DNA of 64,000 bases from Pseudomonas fluorescens (GTDB lineage: Bacteria > Pseudomonadota > Gammaproteobacteria > Pseudomonadales > Pseudomonadaceae), in the NCBI RefSeq assembly GCF_902497995.1, contig NZ_CABVII010000003.1:124001-188000 (forward strand). The letters run 5' to 3'. Within the stretch, counting starts at the first letter, position 1; every line of letters starts with the position of its first letter. Below the pieces are notes generated by a model. That model was given only the letters and a program-made list of their open reading frames with translations, was not told the origin of the DNA and did no database searches. Positions 27,808-41,815 of the stretch are shown here, one piece after another. Position numbers and translations under genes: made by a program.

Positions 27808-30047
27808 GACTGAGCCTCTTGTGCGACACGGATACCGACCTGCGCGCACAACGCGAGGAAGTTCGGGAACGACGTCGCGACGTTGGCACAGTCATGGATG
27901 CGGATCGGCGCCGTGGCGCGCAGCGAGGCCACGCTGAAGGCCATGGCAATCCGGTGATCGCCGTGACCGTGCACTTCGCCGCCGCCGATCTGGCCGCCGT
28001 CGATGATGAGGCCGTCCGGGGTCGGTTCGCATTTGACGCCCAGTGCCAGCAGGCCATCGGCCATGACCTGGATCCGGTCCGACTCCTTGACCCGCAGCTC
28101 TTCGGCACCCCGCAGGATGGTGCGCCCTTCGGCACAGGCGGCGGCCACGAACAGCACCGGGAATTCATCGATGGCCAGCGGAACCAGCGCTTCGGGAATC
28201 TCGATACCTTTGAGTTTAGCTGCACGTACGCGCAGGTCCGCCACTGGCTCGCCGCCGACTTCACGCTGGTTTTCCAGGGTGATGTCAGCGCCCATCAGAC
28301 GCAGGATGTCGATCACGCCGGTCCGGGTCGGGTTGATGCCGACGTGCTCGAGCACCAGCTCCGAACCTTCGGCGATCGACGCGGCGACCAGGAAGAACGC
28401 GGAAGAAGAGATATCGCCCGGGACTTCAATGTGGGTGGCGGTCAGCTTATGGCCGGACTCGACCGACGCCGTAGCGCCATTGACGCTGACCGGGTAGCCG
28501 AAGCCCCGCAGCATGCGCTCGGTGTGGTCGCGGGTCGGTGCCGGCTCGGTGACGGTGGTCTTGCCTTCGGCGTACAGACCGGCCAGCAGCAGGCAGGATT
28601 TAACCTGGGCACTGGCCATCGGCATGGTGTAGGTCAGGCCTTTGAGCGTGTTTCCGCCACGAATGGTCATCGGCGGACGACCTTCGGCGGCGGTCTCGAT
28701 CACGGCGCCCATTTCACGCAGCGGATTGGCCACGCGATTCATCGGGCGCTTGGACAGCGAAGCGTCACCGGTCAGGGTGCTGTCGAAGCTCTGCGCAGCC
28801 AACAGGCCAGACAGCAGACGCATCGAAGTGCCGGAGTTGCCCAGGTAGATCGGGCCCGGCGCTGGCTTCAGGCCATGCAGGCCGACGCCGTGAATGGTCA
28901 CGCGACCGTGGTGCGGACCTTCGATCACCACACCCATGTCGCGGAAGGCTTGCAAGGTCGCCAGGGCGTCTTCGCCCTCGAGGAAGCCTTCGACTTCGGT
29001 GACGCCTTCAGCCAGGGAGCCCAGCATGATCGAACGGTGGGAAATCGATTTATCGCCTGGTACACGAATCCGCCCAGTCAGGCGGCCACCAGGTTGTGCC
29101 AGGAAAATCAGGTCGTTGGAGTTCATAGCGTCCACATAAGCCCGGCGGGCCAGGATTTTACTGAAATGTTCGCGGGCAACCCGGGCGCGCGTGAACACGC
29201 CCAACAATTGATGCCCATCCCCTGCATCGACCGCGTCGCGCAAGGCGTCGAGGTCGCTGCGAAATGTATCGAGTGTGCGCAGGACAGCTTCGCGGTTGGC
29301 GAGGAAGATGTCGTGCCACATGACCGGGTCGCTTCCCGCGATTCTTGTGAAATCGCGGAAACCGCCGGCAGCGTAACGGAAGATCTCAAGGTTTTCATTG
29401 CGTTTGGCCAATGAATCGACCAAACCGAAGGCGAGCAAGTGTGGCAAATGGCTGGTTGCCGCCAAAACTTCGTCGTGACGCTCGACTTGCATGTGCTCGA
29501 CATCGGCGCCCAATTCGCGCCACAGGCGATCGACCACGGCCAGGGCTGACGGATCGGTTTGATCCAGCGGTGTCAGTATCACTTTATGGCGGCGGAACAG
29601 GTCGGCATTGGAGGCTTCCACCCCGCTCTGCTCGGAGCCGGCAATCGGATGCCCCGGCACGAAGCGCGCCGGCATACCGCCGAACGCGGCGGTTGCGGCG
29701 CGCACCACATTGCCCTTGGCGCTGCCGACGTCGGTCAGAATCGCTGGCCCCAGGTCCATGCCGGCCAGGCGACCGAGGATTTTTTCCAGGGCGAGGATCG
29801 GCACGGCCAGTTGAATCACGTCGGCGCCCTGGCAAGCAACGGCCAGGTCTTCTTCGCAGCGATCCACCACGCCCAACTCCACCGCCAGCTTGCGCGACTG
29901 CGGGTCGAGGTCGACCCCGACCACTTCGCGGCACAGGCCGCTTTCACGCAAGCCCTTGGCAAACGAACCGCCGATCAACCCCAGACCGACCACCACCAGG
30001 CGCCCGATCACAGGTGCAGCAGACTGCCGCGCAGTGACATCAACCAC
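27804..30047 (-). CDS. tyrA-aroA: Fused prephenate dehydrogenase / EPSP synthase
   Basis: 747 residues, a fusion known from Pseudomonas. Residues about 15-290 are TyrA (cyclohexadienyl dehydrogenase; [27 protein letters not shown]). Residues about 315-740 are EPSP synthase ([59 protein letters not shown]). It serves the tyrosine branch and the sixth shikimate step. GTG at 30047 overlaps the hisC stop by eight bases. Residue motifs for both active sites look intact. Confidence 0.96.
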   Translation of the reverse strand: MVDVTARQSAAPVIGRLVVVGLGLIGGSFAKGLRESGLCREVVGVDLDPQSRKLAVELGVVDRCEEDLAVACQGADVIQLAVPILALEKILGRLAGMDLGPAILTDVGSAKGNVVRAATAAFGGMPARFVPGHPIAGSEQSGVEASNADLFRRHKVILTPLDQTDPSALAVVDRLWRELGADVEHMQVERHDEVLAATSHLPHLLAFGLVDSLAKRNENLEIFRYAAGGFRDFTRIAGSDPVMWHDIFLANREAVLRTLDTFRSDLDALRDAVDAGDGHQLLGVFTRARVAREHFSKILARRAYVDAMNSNDLIFLAQPGGRLTGRIRVPGDKSISHRSIMLGSLAEGVTEVEGFLEGEDALATLQAFRDMGVVIEGPHHGRVTIHGVGLHGLKPAPGPIYLGNSGTSMRLLSGLLAAQSFDSTLTGDASLSKRPMNRVANPLREMGAVIETAAEGRPPMTIRGGNTLKGLTYTMPMASAQVKSCLLLAGLYAEGKTTVTEPAPTRDHTERMLRGFGYPVSVNGATASVESGHKLTATHIEVPGDISSSAFFLVAASIAEGSELVLEHVGINPTRTGVIDILRLMGADITLENQREVGGEPVADLRVRAAKLKGIEIPEALVPLAIDEFPVLFVAAACAEGRTILRGAEELRVKESDRIQVMADGLLALGVKCEPTPDGLIIDGGQIGGGEVHGHGDHRIAMAFSVASLRATAPIRIHDCANVATSFPNFLALCAQVGIRVAQEAQS

Positions 30048-31152
30048 GGGCCAGAACCTTGGTCAGTGCCTCGAGGAAGCGGCTGTTTTCCGCCGGCAGG
30101 CCGATGGTGACGCGCAGGTGGTTCGGCAAGCCGTAGTTGGCCACCGGACGCACGATCACGCCTTCGCGCAGCAGGCCCTGGAACACCGGTGCCGCGACAC
30201 GGCCCAGATCGACGCAGATGAAGTTGCCCTTGGATGGAATCCAGCTCAACCCCAGCTCCCGGAAGCCTGCTTCCAGTTGCTGCATGCCGGACTCGTTCAG
30301 GCGGCGGCTTTCAGCCAGGTAATCGGTGTCTTGCAGCGCAGCGCAGGCAGCAGCCAGGGCCAGGCTATTGACGTTGAACGGCTGACGCACGCGATTCAGC
30401 ACGTCGGCGACCACCGCGGTGGACAGCCCATAACCGATCCGTAGCGCCGCCAGGCCATAGGCCTTGGAGAAGGTGCGCGAAACCAGCAGGTTCGGGTACG
30501 CCGCCAGGTAGTCCAGGCCATCCGGCAAGTCTGCGCCCTCGGCGTACTCGATGTAAGCCTCGTCCAGCACCACCAGCACGTGTTCCGGCACATCCTGCAG
30601 GAATTCATCCAGCGCCTCGGCACCGAACCAGGTTCCGGTCGGGTTGTTCGGATTGGCGATGAACACCACGCGGGTATCGGCATCGATCGCGGCCAGCATG
30701 GCCGACAGATCATGACCCCAGTCTTTGGCCGGGATAACCCGCGCGTCAGCACCAACGGCCTGGGTCACGATCGGGTAGACCGCGAACGCATGCTCGCTGA
30801 ACACCGCGTTCAGGCCCGGCGCCAGGTAGGCACGCGCGACCAGCTCGAGAATGTCGTTGGAACCGTTGCCCAGGGTCACCTGGTCCAGCTCGACGCGGCA
30901 CTGCTCGGCCAGCAGGGTCTTGAGCGCAAAACCATTGCCGTCCGGATAACGGGTCAGCTCGGCCAGTTCTTCGCGAATTGCCGCCAGAGCCTTGGGACTG
31001 GCGCCCAATGGATTTTCATTGCTCGCCAGCTTGACGATGCTCGCTGGATCGATGTTCAGCTCGCGCGCCAGTTCGTCCACGGGCTTACCCGGAACGTAAG
31101 GCGAAAGTTGTTGCACGCCCGGCTGCGCCAGAGCGAGGAAGTCGCCACTCAT
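30040..31152 (-). CDS. hisC: Histidinol-phosphate / aromatic aminotransferase
   Basis: 370 residues, class I/II PLP aminotransferase. LASNENPLGAS near the N-terminus, FIANPNNPTG, DEAYIEYAE, and SRTFSKAYGLAALRIGYG with the PLP lysine. In this operon the enzyme (HisC2 type) is thought to act also on aromatic keto acids made by PheA and TyrA. It lies 10 bases after pheA and overlaps the tyrA-aroA start. Confidence 0.93.
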   Translation of the reverse strand: MSGDFLALAQPGVQQLSPYVPGKPVDELARELNIDPASIVKLASNENPLGASPKALAAIREELAELTRYPDGNGFALKTLLAEQCRVELDQVTLGNGSNDILELVARAYLAPGLNAVFSEHAFAVYPIVTQAVGADARVIPAKDWGHDLSAMLAAIDADTRVVFIANPNNPTGTWFGAEALDEFLQDVPEHVLVVLDEAYIEYAEGADLPDGLDYLAAYPNLLVSRTFSKAYGLAALRIGYGLSTAVVADVLNRVRQPFNVNSLALAAACAALQDTDYLAESRRLNESGMQQLEAGFRELGLSWIPSKGNFICVDLGRVAAPVFQGLLREGVIVRPVANYGLPNHLRVTIGLPAENSRFLEALTKVLARG

Positions 31153-31162
31153 TTGCTACCCC

Positions 31163-32257
31163 TTAGAGAACGGCTTTCGGGTAGGAACCCAGCACCTTGA
31201 GTGCCACTGCTTCCTGACTGATCTTTTCCAGCACACCTTTTACCAGTGGATCGCGGTGGTGGCCGACGAAATCGATGAAGAACACGTAGGTCCATTTACC
31301 GCTGCGCGACGGACGAGTCTCGATGCGCGTCAGGTCGATGCCATTATCGTGGAATGGCACCAGCAACTCGTGCAACGCGCCAGGCTTGTTGCTCATGGAC
31401 ACGATGATCGAGGTCTTGTCATCGCCGGTTGGCGGCACTTCCTGGCTGCCGATCATCAGGAATCGCGTGGAGTTGTCCGGGCGATCCTCGATTTTCTCCG
31501 CCAGACGGGTCAGCCCGTACAAGCCCGCCGCCATGTCGCCGGCAATCGCTGCCGAATTCCACTCGCCCTTGACCCGCTTGGCCGCTTCGGCGTTGCTGGA
31601 CACCGCCACGCGCTCGACGTTCGGGTAATGCGCGTCCAGCCACTTGCGGCACTGGGCCAGGGACTGGGCGTGGGAATAGATACGGCTGATGCTGTCGGTC
31701 TTGGTGTTTTCACCGACCAACAGGTGGTGGTGAATGCGCAACTCGACTTCGCCGCAGATCACCATGTCGTGCTCGAGGAAGCTGTCGAGGGTGTGGTTGA
31801 CCGCGCCTTCGGTGGAGTTTTCCACCGGGACCACGCCAAAGTTCACCGCACCGGCCGCCACTTCGCGGAACACTTCGTCGATGGCCGCCATCGGCTTGCT
31901 GATCACCGCGTGACCGAAGTGCTTCATGGCCGCCGCCTGGGTGAAGGTACCTTCAGGACCGAGGTAAGCCACTTTCAGCGGCTGCTCGAGGGCCAGGCAC
32001 GAGGACATGATTTCGCGAAACAAACGCGCCATCTCTTCGTTGCCCAGCGGCCCCTGGTTGCGCTCCATCACGCGCTTGAGCACCTGAGCTTCCCGCTCGG
32101 GACGATAGAACACCGGCACTTCGCCTTCGGCCAGCGAGGCCATCTTTACTCGCGCAACTTCCTGGGCGCAGCGGGCGCGCTCACTGATCAGTTCCAGGAC
32201 TTTTTCGTCCAGGGCATCAATGCGCAGGCGCAGTGCCTTGAGTTCTTGCTCAGACAT
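31163..32257 (-). CDS. pheA: Chorismate mutase / prephenate dehydratase (P-protein)
   Basis: 364 residues. N-terminal AroQ chorismate mutase (about 1-90; LRLRIDALDEKVLELISERA), prephenate dehydratase (about 95-275; AYLGPEGTFTQAAA, NSTRFLMIG with the catalytic Thr) and an ACT regulatory domain (about 290-360; IETRPSRSGKWTYVFFID, phenylalanine-binding). It feeds phenylpyruvate to the aminotransferase downstream. The ATG overlaps the serC stop by one base (TAATG). Confidence 0.97.
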   Translation of the reverse strand: MSEQELKALRLRIDALDEKVLELISERARCAQEVARVKMASLAEGEVPVFYRPEREAQVLKRVMERNQGPLGNEEMARLFREIMSSCLALEQPLKVAYLGPEGTFTQAAAMKHFGHAVISKPMAAIDEVFREVAAGAVNFGVVPVENSTEGAVNHTLDSFLEHDMVICGEVELRIHHHLLVGENTKTDSISRIYSHAQSLAQCRKWLDAHYPNVERVAVSSNAEAAKRVKGEWNSAAIAGDMAAGLYGLTRLAEKIEDRPDNSTRFLMIGSQEVPPTGDDKTSIIVSMSNKPGALHELLVPFHDNGIDLTRIETRPSRSGKWTYVFFIDFVGHHRDPLVKGVLEKISQEAVALKVLGSYPKAVL

Positions 32258-33342
32258 TAGCCGTGTTCCTTCTCGAACTCTGCCATGTACGAAATCAGTG
32301 CGTTGACCGCAACGATATCGACGGCGTTATAGATGGAGGCACGCATGCCGCCCACGGAACGGTGACCCTTGAGGTTCAACAGGCCACGCGCTTCGGCACC
32401 GACCAGGAATGGCTTGTCCAGACGGTCGTCCGCCAGGCGGAATGGCACGTTCATCCACGAGCGGTCCGACTTGTTGATCGGGTTGCTGTACAGGCCGCTG
32501 GTGTCGATGAAATCGTACAGCGTGCGCTGTTTCACTTCATTGAGCCTGCCAATGGCCTCGACACCGCCCTGCTCTTTCAGCCACTCGAACACCAGGCCGG
32601 ACAAGTACCAGGCCAGGGTTGGCGGGGTGTTGTACATCGAGCCATTATCGGCCGCGACCTTGTAGTCGAGCATGGTCGGGCACAGGGAGCGGGCGCGGCC
32701 CAGCAGGTCTTCGCGAATGATGGTGACGACCAGGCCGCTCGGGCCGATGTTCTTCTGGGCGCCGGCGTAGATCATGCCGAAGCGCGAAATATCCATCGGA
32801 CGCGAGAGGATGTCCGAGGACATGTCGGCCACCAGCGGAACGTCACCGGTTTGCGGGATCCACTGGAATTCCAGACCGCCGATGGTTTCGTTCGGCGCGT
32901 AGTGAACGTAGGCCGCATCTTTCGACAGGTTCCACTCGTTCTGACCGGGAATGGCGAAATAATCATAAGGCTTGGCCGTGGCCGCAACGTTGACGTGGCC
33001 GTAGCGCGAGGCTTCTTCGATGGCTTTCTGCGACCAGATACCGGTGTCGATATAGTCGGCGGTGCCGCTTTCCGGCAACAGGTTCAGAGGAATCTGCGCA
33101 AATTGCTGGCTGGCGCCGCCTTGCAGGAACAGCACCTTATAGTTGGAGGGGATATTCAGCAGATCACGCAGATCCTGCTCGGCCTTGGTGGCGATGGACA
33201 CGAACTCGTCACTGCGATGGCTCATTTCCATGACCGACAGGCCCTTGCCGTGCCAATCAAGGAGTTCACCCTGGGCGCGCTGCAGGACAGCTTCGGGAAG
33301 CGCCGCAGGACCGGCGCAGAAGTTATAGGCTCTCTTGCTCAC
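32257..33342 (-). CDS. serC: Phosphoserine aminotransferase
   Basis: 361 residues. SKRAYNFCAGPAALPEAVL is the canonical SerC N-terminus; the PLP lysine is in IYAGAQKNIGPSG. It makes phosphoserine for serine synthesis and also acts in PLP synthesis. GTG at 33342 fits the family N-terminus; an in-frame ATG at 33372 would add ten unconserved residues. First gene of the serC-pheA-hisC-tyrA/aroA-cmk run downstream of gyrA. Confidence 0.95.
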   Translation of the reverse strand: MSKRAYNFCAGPAALPEAVLQRAQGELLDWHGKGLSVMEMSHRSDEFVSIATKAEQDLRDLLNIPSNYKVLFLQGGASQQFAQIPLNLLPESGTADYIDTGIWSQKAIEEASRYGHVNVAATAKPYDYFAIPGQNEWNLSKDAAYVHYAPNETIGGLEFQWIPQTGDVPLVADMSSDILSRPMDISRFGMIYAGAQKNIGPSGLVVTIIREDLLGRARSLCPTMLDYKVAADNGSMYNTPPTLAWYLSGLVFEWLKEQGGVEAIGRLNEVKQRTLYDFIDTSGLYSNPINKSDRSWMNVPFRLADDRLDKPFLVGAEARGLLNLKGHRSVGGMRASIYNAVDIVAVNALISYMAEFEKEHG

Positions 33343-33400
33343 ATCCAATCTCGCTCTGATTTGGTGGGTCATGCAAACTTGTCGGTCGACACAGGTCCAA

Positions 33401-33490
33401 TGTGGGAGCGGGCTTGCTCGCGAATGCGGTGTATCAGGCGACATCTGTGCTGAATGTCAGTCCGTCTTCGCGAGCAAGCCCGCTCCCACA
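33401..33490. repeat. REPIN (paired REP) between gyrA and serC
   Basis: Two inverted copies of the REP unit TGTGGGAGCGGGCTTGCTCG with about 40 bases between them. Intergenic. Confidence 0.93.
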
Positions 33491-33533
33491 CTGGATCTCC
33501 ATAGGTGTCGATATTTCTTTACGGACAAACAAC

Positions 33534-33563
33534 AAGGGGGCGAATTCTCATCCGCCCCCTGTT
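33534..33563 (-). terminator. Probable gyrA terminator
   Basis: AGGGGGCG / CGCCCCCT arms (33535-33542 and 33553-33560) just past the gyrA stop; the following T-rich stretch is interrupted by G. Confidence 0.6.
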
Positions 33564-33570
33564 TGCCCGC

Positions 33571-36354
<2,784 letters not shown>

Positions 36355-36789
36355 GAGAAGCCTGATTCCTTTTTCTGGTGAAACTTCGTCACATCCATAT
36401 GGGACGAACGAAGCTCGCCGCTGCAGGCTGAGTGCCGTGCACCGACTTACGACAAATCAACGAGTTATGCCATGGATCTGCGCAGTGAAGACAACCCCGT
36501 GGGACTGCCTCGGAAAACGCCGAATGTTATCACAAGAGCCGCCACGCACCTATCCCCCTGATGCGCATGGAGCATAGTTAGTTGACCGATGACAGGCTTG
36601 AAGGGGACGAGAGAGGCTTAGAGCTCCTTTTAATGGAGAATGTCGGGGTGAATGAGGGTTGTTTGGTGGCTGAGAGGGCCCCTTCGCGAGCAAGCCCGCT
36701 CCCACAGATGACCGAGCTCTCCAGTCAGACACGGTCGAATGTGGGAGCGGGCTTGCTCGCGAAGGCGCTTTACCAGGCGCCCAGGATCA
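36355..36789. other. gyrA upstream region
   Basis: About 435 bases between gyrA and mtnA, both on the minus strand. It should contain the gyrA promoter and leader (36355-36560). The rest is a REPIN and flanking sequence; no gene is seen. Confidence 0.6.
36680..36765. repeat. REPIN between mtnA and gyrA
   Basis: Inverted pair of the CTTCGCGAGCAAGCCCGCTC / GAGCGGGCTTGCTCGCGAAG unit, about 35 bases apart. Confidence 0.93.
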
Positions 36790-37866
36790 TCAATGCAGAC
36801 GCTTGCGACACATCAACTGCGCCAGTTTCGCCGTATCCGGACGCTCGACAATGCCCTTTTCAGTGACGATCACATCGATCAGGTCTGCCGGGGTCACGTC
36901 AAACACCGGGTTGAACGCGTCGACATCGGCCCCGACCCGCGTCCCGCCGACCTCCAGCAACTCGCGACCGTCACGCTCTTCGATTGGAATGTCGTCGCCA
37001 CTGGCCAGGTTCATGTCGATGGTCGAACTCGGCGCCACGACCATGAAGCGCACGCCATGGTGCATGGCGTTCACCGCCAGTTGGTAGGTACCGATCTTGT
37101 TGGCCACGTCGCCATTGGCGCTGATGCGGTCGGCCCCCACGATCACCCAGGTAATGCCCTTGGTTTTCATGATATGGGCAGCGGCCGAGTCGGCATTGAG
37201 CGTGACCGGAATCCCCTCGTTGGCCAATTCCCACGCGGTCAGGCGCGATCCTTGCAGCCAGGGCCGGGTTTCGCCGGCGTATACCCGTTCAACCATGCCT
37301 TCAATGAACGCCCCGCGAATCACCCCCAGGGCCGTGCCAAAGCCGCCGGTGGCCAAGGCACCGGTGTTGCAATGGGTCAGGAACGCCTGGGCATTGCCCT
37401 GGTGCTTGCGAATCAGGTCCACACCCAGTTGCGCCATGGTCAGGTTGGCTTCGCGATCACTTTCATGAATGGCAACGGCTTCCGCTTCCAGCACCGCCAG
37501 CGGATCGGCACGATGCTTGAGACGCCCAAGCCGTTCGCGCATGCGGCCCAAGGCCCAGAACAGGTTGACGGCGGTCGGACGGGCATCGGCCAGCAGCGCG
37601 AAATCCTCTTCCAGCGCCGCCCGCCAGTCGCCGCCCTCGGCAAACCGGGCTCGCGCCGCCAACACCACGCCATAAGCGGCACTGATGCCGATGGCCGGCG
37701 CGCCGCGCACCACCATCGAGCGAATAGCCTCGGCCACACCCGCGGCGCTGGTATAGCCGATCCACGTTTCCTCGAACGGCAAAATACGTTGATCCAGCAG
37801 ATACAGGGTGCCATCACGCCAATCGATGGCCTTCACCTTCTCCGCAGCCAACAGTCGATCGCGCAT
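36790..37866 (-). CDS. mtnA: S-methyl-5-thioribose-1-phosphate isomerase
   Basis: 358 residues, family length. [33 protein letters not shown] (catalytic Cys) and [18 protein letters not shown] (catalytic Asp) are diagnostic. It isomerises methylthioribose-1-phosphate in methionine salvage. ATG 37866 was chosen over an in-frame start eight codons upstream. It is divergent from mtaD (107-base shared promoter region), which supplies the same purine/methionine salvage route. Confidence 0.95.
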   Translation of the reverse strand: MRDRLLAAEKVKAIDWRDGTLYLLDQRILPFEETWIGYTSAAGVAEAIRSMVVRGAPAIGISAAYGVVLAARARFAEGGDWRAALEEDFALLADARPTAVNLFWALGRMRERLGRLKHRADPLAVLEAEAVAIHESDREANLTMAQLGVDLIRKHQGNAQAFLTHCNTGALATGGFGTALGVIRGAFIEGMVERVYAGETRPWLQGSRLTAWELANEGIPVTLNADSAAAHIMKTKGITWVIVGADRISANGDVANKIGTYQLAVNAMHHGVRFMVVAPSSTIDMNLASGDDIPIEERDGRELLEVGGTRVGADVDAFNPVFDVTPADLIDVIVTEKGIVERPDTAKLAQLMCRKRLH

Positions 37867-37973
37867 TCCCCACCCCGCACTCAGAAACAAAGCCGCCGAT
37901 TATAGCGATCCCCCCGCGAACACGCTCGGGTATACTTCGCCATCCTTTATAAAAGCACTGGAACCCATCCTCG

Positions 37974-39308
37974 ATGCCGAACACTGCCGCTGCGCTCGAC
38001 CTGCTATTACTGCCGACCTGGCTGGTACCCGTCGAACCCGCTGGCGTTGTCCTCAAGGAGCACGCCCTGGGCATCCGCGACGGGCGCATCGTCTTTATCG
38101 GCCCGCGTGCCGCGGCACTGAAGCTTGAGGCAAGCGAAATCCGCGAACTGCCGGACATGCTGCTCTGCCCTGGCCTGATCAATGCCCACGGGCATGCCGC
38201 GATGACGCTGTTCCGCGGCCTGGCGGATGATCTGCCGCTGATGGCCTGGCTGGAACACCACATTTGGCCGGCCGAAGCCAAATGGGTTGACGAAACCTTT
38301 GTTCGCGACGGCACCGACCTGGCGATCGCCGAGCAGATCAAAGGCGGCATCACCTGCTTCTCTGACATGTATTTCTTCCCGAAGATTGCCAGTGAGTGCA
38401 TCCATGACAGCGGCATTCGCGGGCAAGTCGCCATTCCGATCCTCGACTTTCCGATCCCGGGCGCCAGCACGGCGGACGACGCCATTCGCCAGGGCGTCGA
38501 ACTGTTCAACGATCTCAAGCACCACGAGCGTATCAAAATCACCTTCGGCCCCCATGCACCCTACACCGTGGGCGACGAAAACCTGGAGAAAATCCGGGTG
38601 ATCGCCGAAGAACTGGACACCTCGATTCACATGCACGTCCACGAAACCGCCTTCGAAGTGCAGCAGTCGGTCGAGCAATATGGCGAACGCCCGTTGGCCC
38701 GCCTCGCCCGCCTGGGCCTCCTGGGGCCTCGCTTCCAGGCGGTTCACATGACGCAGATCAGCAATGAGGACCTGGTGTTGCTGGTAGAAAGCAATACCAG
38801 CGTGATCCATTGCCCGGAATCGAACCTGAAGCTGGCCAGCGGCTTCTGCCCTGTGGAGCGTTTGTGGCAGGCCGGTGTCAATGTTGCAATCGGCACCGAT
38901 GGCGCGGCAAGCAACAACGACCTCGACTTGCTCGGCGAAACCCGCACCGCCGCATTGCTGGCCAAGGCCGTCGCCGGCTCCGCCACCGCGCTGGACGCCC
39001 ATCGCGCGCTGCGCATGGCCACCCTCAACGGCGCCCGCGCGCTGGGGATTGAAACCGAGGTCGGCTCGCTGGAAGTCGGCAAAGCCGCGGACATGGTGGC
39101 CTTCGACCTCTCCGGCCTGGCACAGCAACCGGTCTACGACCCGGTTTCGCAGCTTATATACGCCACTGGCCGCGACTGCGTGAAACACCTTTGGGTCGCC
39201 GGCAAGCAATTGCTCGACGACCGTCGCCTGACCCGCCTGGATGAAGACCGGCTCTGCGCCACGGCCAAGGCCTGGGGCCAGCGCATCAGCGGCCCTACCG
39301 AATCGTAA
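37974..39308 (+). CDS. mtaD: 5-methylthioadenosine / S-adenosylhomocysteine deaminase
   Basis: 444 residues, amidohydrolase superfamily. Metal ligands His72 and His74 in [10 protein letters not shown], a later His in [22 protein letters not shown], and the Asp in [16 protein letters not shown]. It deaminates methylthioadenosine to methylthioinosine, the route P. aeruginosa uses before MtnA-type steps. ubiG starts 49 bases downstream, so co-transcription is likely. Confidence 0.92.
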   Translation: MPNTAAALDLLLLPTWLVPVEPAGVVLKEHALGIRDGRIVFIGPRAAALKLEASEIRELPDMLLCPGLINAHGHAAMTLFRGLADDLPLMAWLEHHIWPAEAKWVDETFVRDGTDLAIAEQIKGGITCFSDMYFFPKIASECIHDSGIRGQVAIPILDFPIPGASTADDAIRQGVELFNDLKHHERIKITFGPHAPYTVGDENLEKIRVIAEELDTSIHMHVHETAFEVQQSVEQYGERPLARLARLGLLGPRFQAVHMTQISNEDLVLLVESNTSVIHCPESNLKLASGFCPVERLWQAGVNVAIGTDGAASNNDLDLLGETRTAALLAKAVAGSATALDAHRALRMATLNGARALGIETEVGSLEVGKAADMVAFDLSGLAQQPVYDPVSQLIYATGRDCVKHLWVAGKQLLDDRRLTRLDEDRLCATAKAWGQRISGPTES

Positions 39309-39357
39309 GTACCCCGGTCGGGGCAACAGAATTTTTCAAGTTTTAGAGGACTTAAGC

Positions 39358-40056
39358 ATGAGCAACGTCGACTACGCCGAAATCGCCAAATTCGAAGCCC
39401 TGGCCCATCGCTGGTGGGACCGTGAAAGCGAGTTCAAACCGCTGCACGACATCAACCCGCTGCGGGTCAACTGGATTGACGAACGGGTCCGCCTGGCCGG
39501 CAAGAAAGTCCTCGACGTCGGCTGCGGCGGCGGCATCCTCAGCGAAGCCATGGCCCAGCGCGGCGCCACCGTGATGGGCATCGACATGGGCGAAGCGCCG
39601 CTGGCGGTCGCGCAATTGCATCAGCTGGAATCGGGCGTGAGTGTCGAGTACCGGCAGACCACCGCCGAAGCCCTGGCCGAAGAGATGCCCGAGCAGTTCG
39701 ACGTGGTCACCTGCCTGGAAATGCTAGAGCACGTGCCGGATCCCTCCTCGGTGATCCGCGCCTGCTTCCGCATGGTCAAACCCGGTGGCCAGGTATTCTT
39801 CTCCACCATCAACCGCAACCCGAAGGCGTACCTGTTTGCCATCGTCGGCGCCGAATACATCATGAAGCTGCTGCCGCGCGGCACCCACGACTTCAAGAAA
39901 TTCATCCGCCCCTCTGAGCTGGGTGCCTGGAGTCGCATGGCGGGCCTGACCGTCAAGGACATCATCGGCCTGACCTACAACCCGCTGACCAAACACTACA
40001 AGCTCGCGTCCGACGTGGACGTCAACTACATGATCCAGACCCTGCGCGAGGAGTAA
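39358..40056 (+). CDS. ubiG: Bifunctional ubiquinone O-methyltransferase
   Basis: 232 residues. [19 protein letters not shown] is SAM motif [17 protein letters not shown] and [20 protein letters not shown] are UbiG signatures. It performs the first and last O-methylations in ubiquinone synthesis. ATG 39358 has AGAGGA upstream; a longer in-frame start would run into mtaD. mupP starts four bases after the stop. Confidence 0.97.
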   Translation: MSNVDYAEIAKFEALAHRWWDRESEFKPLHDINPLRVNWIDERVRLAGKKVLDVGCGGGILSEAMAQRGATVMGIDMGEAPLAVAQLHQLESGVSVEYRQTTAEALAEEMPEQFDVVTCLEMLEHVPDPSSVIRACFRMVKPGGQVFFSTINRNPKAYLFAIVGAEYIMKLLPRGTHDFKKFIRPSELGAWSRMAGLTVKDIIGLTYNPLTKHYKLASDVDVNYMIQTLREE

Positions 40057-40060
40057 GCCG

Positions 40061-40732
40061 ATGCGTATCAGAGCAGTCCTTTTCGACATGGACGGCACCC
40101 TGCTCGACACCGCGCCGGACTTCATTGCCATCTGTCAGGCGATGCGTGCCGACCGCGGCTTGCCGCCGATCAATGACAAACAGATTCGCGACGAGATCTC
40201 CGGCGGCGCCAGGGCGATGGTCGCCGTGACCTTCGCCATGGACCCGCAATCGCCGGGATTCGAAGAGTTGCGCCTGGAGTTCCTGGAGCGTTACCTGGTG
40301 GGTTGCGCCGTTCACAGCAAATTGTTCGACGGCATGGGCGAACTGCTGGCCGATATCGAGAAAGCCAATTTGATCTGGGGCGTGGTCACCAACAAGCCGC
40401 TGCGGTTCGCCGAGCCGATCATGCAGCAGCTGGGGCTGGCCGAGCGCTCGGCGCTGCTGATTTGCCCGGACCATGTGAAGAACAGCAAGCCGGATCCCGA
40501 GCCGTTGATCCTCGCCTGCAAAATGCTCGACCTGGACCCGGCCAGCGTACTGTTCGTGGGTGATGACCTGCGCGATATCGAATCCGGTCGCGATGCCGGC
40601 ACCAGGACCGCTGCGGTGACCTTTGGCTATATCCATCCGGACGATAATCCGCGGCACTGGGGCGCGGATGTGGTGGTCGATCATCCGCTGGAGTTGCGCA
40701 AGGTGCTTGATAGCGCTTTGTGCGGTTGCTGA
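40061..40732 (+). CDS. mupP: N-acetylmuramic acid 6-phosphate phosphatase (HAD family)
   Basis: 223 residues, HAD superfamily with a small cap. DMDGTLLDT holds the nucleophile Asp9 and acid Asp11; VVTNKP is motif II; KPDPEP motif [15 protein letters not shown] motif IV. It was long called phosphoglycolate phosphatase, but in Pseudomonas the gene directly after ubiG is MupP of the cell-wall recycling pathway that bypasses de novo MurNAc synthesis and affects fosfomycin tolerance. Placement gives the assignment; the sequence alone cannot exclude Gph. Confidence 0.88.
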   Translation: MRIRAVLFDMDGTLLDTAPDFIAICQAMRADRGLPPINDKQIRDEISGGARAMVAVTFAMDPQSPGFEELRLEFLERYLVGCAVHSKLFDGMGELLADIEKANLIWGVVTNKPLRFAEPIMQQLGLAERSALLICPDHVKNSKPDPEPLILACKMLDLDPASVLFVGDDLRDIESGRDAGTRTAAVTFGYIHPDDNPRHWGADVVVDHPLELRKVLDSALCGC

Positions 40733-40774
40733 AAGTCGGATTCAAGCCATGGAATTGAGTTGTCGGTGCTGACG

Positions 40775-40868
40775 CCTTCGCGGGCAAGCCCGCTCCCACA
40801 GGGTCCCGCTGGTGGACGCACAATGTGTACACACCCGCGGTCCTGTGGGAGCGGGCTTGCCCGCGAAT
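40775..40868. repeat. REPIN between mupP and yciK-like gene
   Basis: Inverted pair of CTTCGCGGGCAAGCCCGCTC and its complement with about 40 bases between. Confidence 0.93.
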
Positions 40869-40908
40869 GGCCGCGCCGCAGTATGTGTTCCGTTCTTTAG
40901 AGGTTTTT

Positions 40909-41649
40909 ATGTTTGATTATTCCGCCCGCCCCGAACTGCTCAAGGACCGGGTCATCCTGGTCACCGGCGCCGGTCGTGGCATTGGCGCTGCCGCCGCGAA
41001 AACCTACGCCGCCCACGGTGCCACCGTGCTGCTGCTGGGCAAGACCGAAGCCAACCTGACTCAGGTCTACGACGAAATCGAAGCCGCCGGCCATCCACAG
41101 CCCGCGGTGATCCCGTTCAATCTGGAAACCGCCCTGCCCCATCAATACGATGAGTTGGCAGCGATGATCGAAACCGAATTCGGCCATCTCGACGGCCTGC
41201 TGCACAACGCGTCGATCATCGGACCGCGTACTCCGATCGAGCAGCTGTCCGGTGAAAACTTCATGCGCGTCATGCACGTCAACGTCAACGCGATGTTCAT
41301 GCTCACCAGTACGCTGTTGCCGCTGCTCAAGCTGTCCCAGGACGCCTCGGTGGTATTTACCTCCAGCAGCGTCGGCCGCAAGGGGCGTGCGTATTGGGGT
41401 GCCTACGGAGTCTCCAAATTTGCCACCGAAGGCTTGATGCAAACCCTGGCCGATGAAGTCGATACCGTGGCACCGGTGCGTTCCAACAGCATCAATCCCG
41501 GCGCCACCCGCACCAGCATGCGCGCCCAGGCCTACCCCGGGGAAAACCCGCTGAACAACCCGACGCCGGAGGAGATCATGCCGGTCTATCTCTACCTGAT
41601 GGGACCGGACAGCACCGGCATCAACGGCCAGGCTTTCAACGCTCAGTAA
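40909..41649 (+). CDS. YciK family short-chain dehydrogenase
   Basis: 246 residues. TGAGRGIGAAAA binds NADP(H); LLHNAS replaces the usual NNAG; catalytic Ser in FTSSSVGRKG and YGVSKFATEG hold Tyr/Lys. The pattern matches the YciK group, whose substrate is not established. ATG 40909 follows TTAGAGG; longer in-frame frames start inside the REPIN. It follows mtaD-ubiG-mupP on the same strand. Confidence 0.88.
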   Translation: MFDYSARPELLKDRVILVTGAGRGIGAAAAKTYAAHGATVLLLGKTEANLTQVYDEIEAAGHPQPAVIPFNLETALPHQYDELAAMIETEFGHLDGLLHNASIIGPRTPIEQLSGENFMRVMHVNVNAMFMLTSTLLPLLKLSQDASVVFTSSSVGRKGRAYWGAYGVSKFATEGLMQTLADEVDTVAPVRSNSINPGATRTSMRAQAYPGENPLNNPTPEEIMPVYLYLMGPDSTGINGQAFNAQ

Positions 41650-41667
41650 CGCCGTGCGTCACTTTCG

Positions 41668-41694
41668 TGCCGCGACAGCCTCCTGTCGCGGCAC
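41668..41694 (+). terminator. Strong hairpin after yciK-like gene
   Basis: Perfect 12-base arms GTGCCGCGACAG / CTGTCGCGGCAC with a 3-base loop, 18 bases past the stop. No T-run follows, so it may act as a 3' stabiliser rather than an intrinsic terminator. Confidence 0.6.
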
Positions 41695-41815
41695 TCGAAA
41701 TGCCTCGGAACGACCCCGGATTGCTGGTCAAACACCCGGCGTCACTTGCCCCCTCTCCATAAATTCAAGGCGATGGCGGGGTGAAGGCCGCCAGAGCGGC
41801 CCGCGCGGAATAGCG

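Noticed and set aside
37974..39326. 439-codon minus-strand frame opposite mtaD
   Set aside because: Antisense shadow of a gene with intact amidohydrolase motifs.
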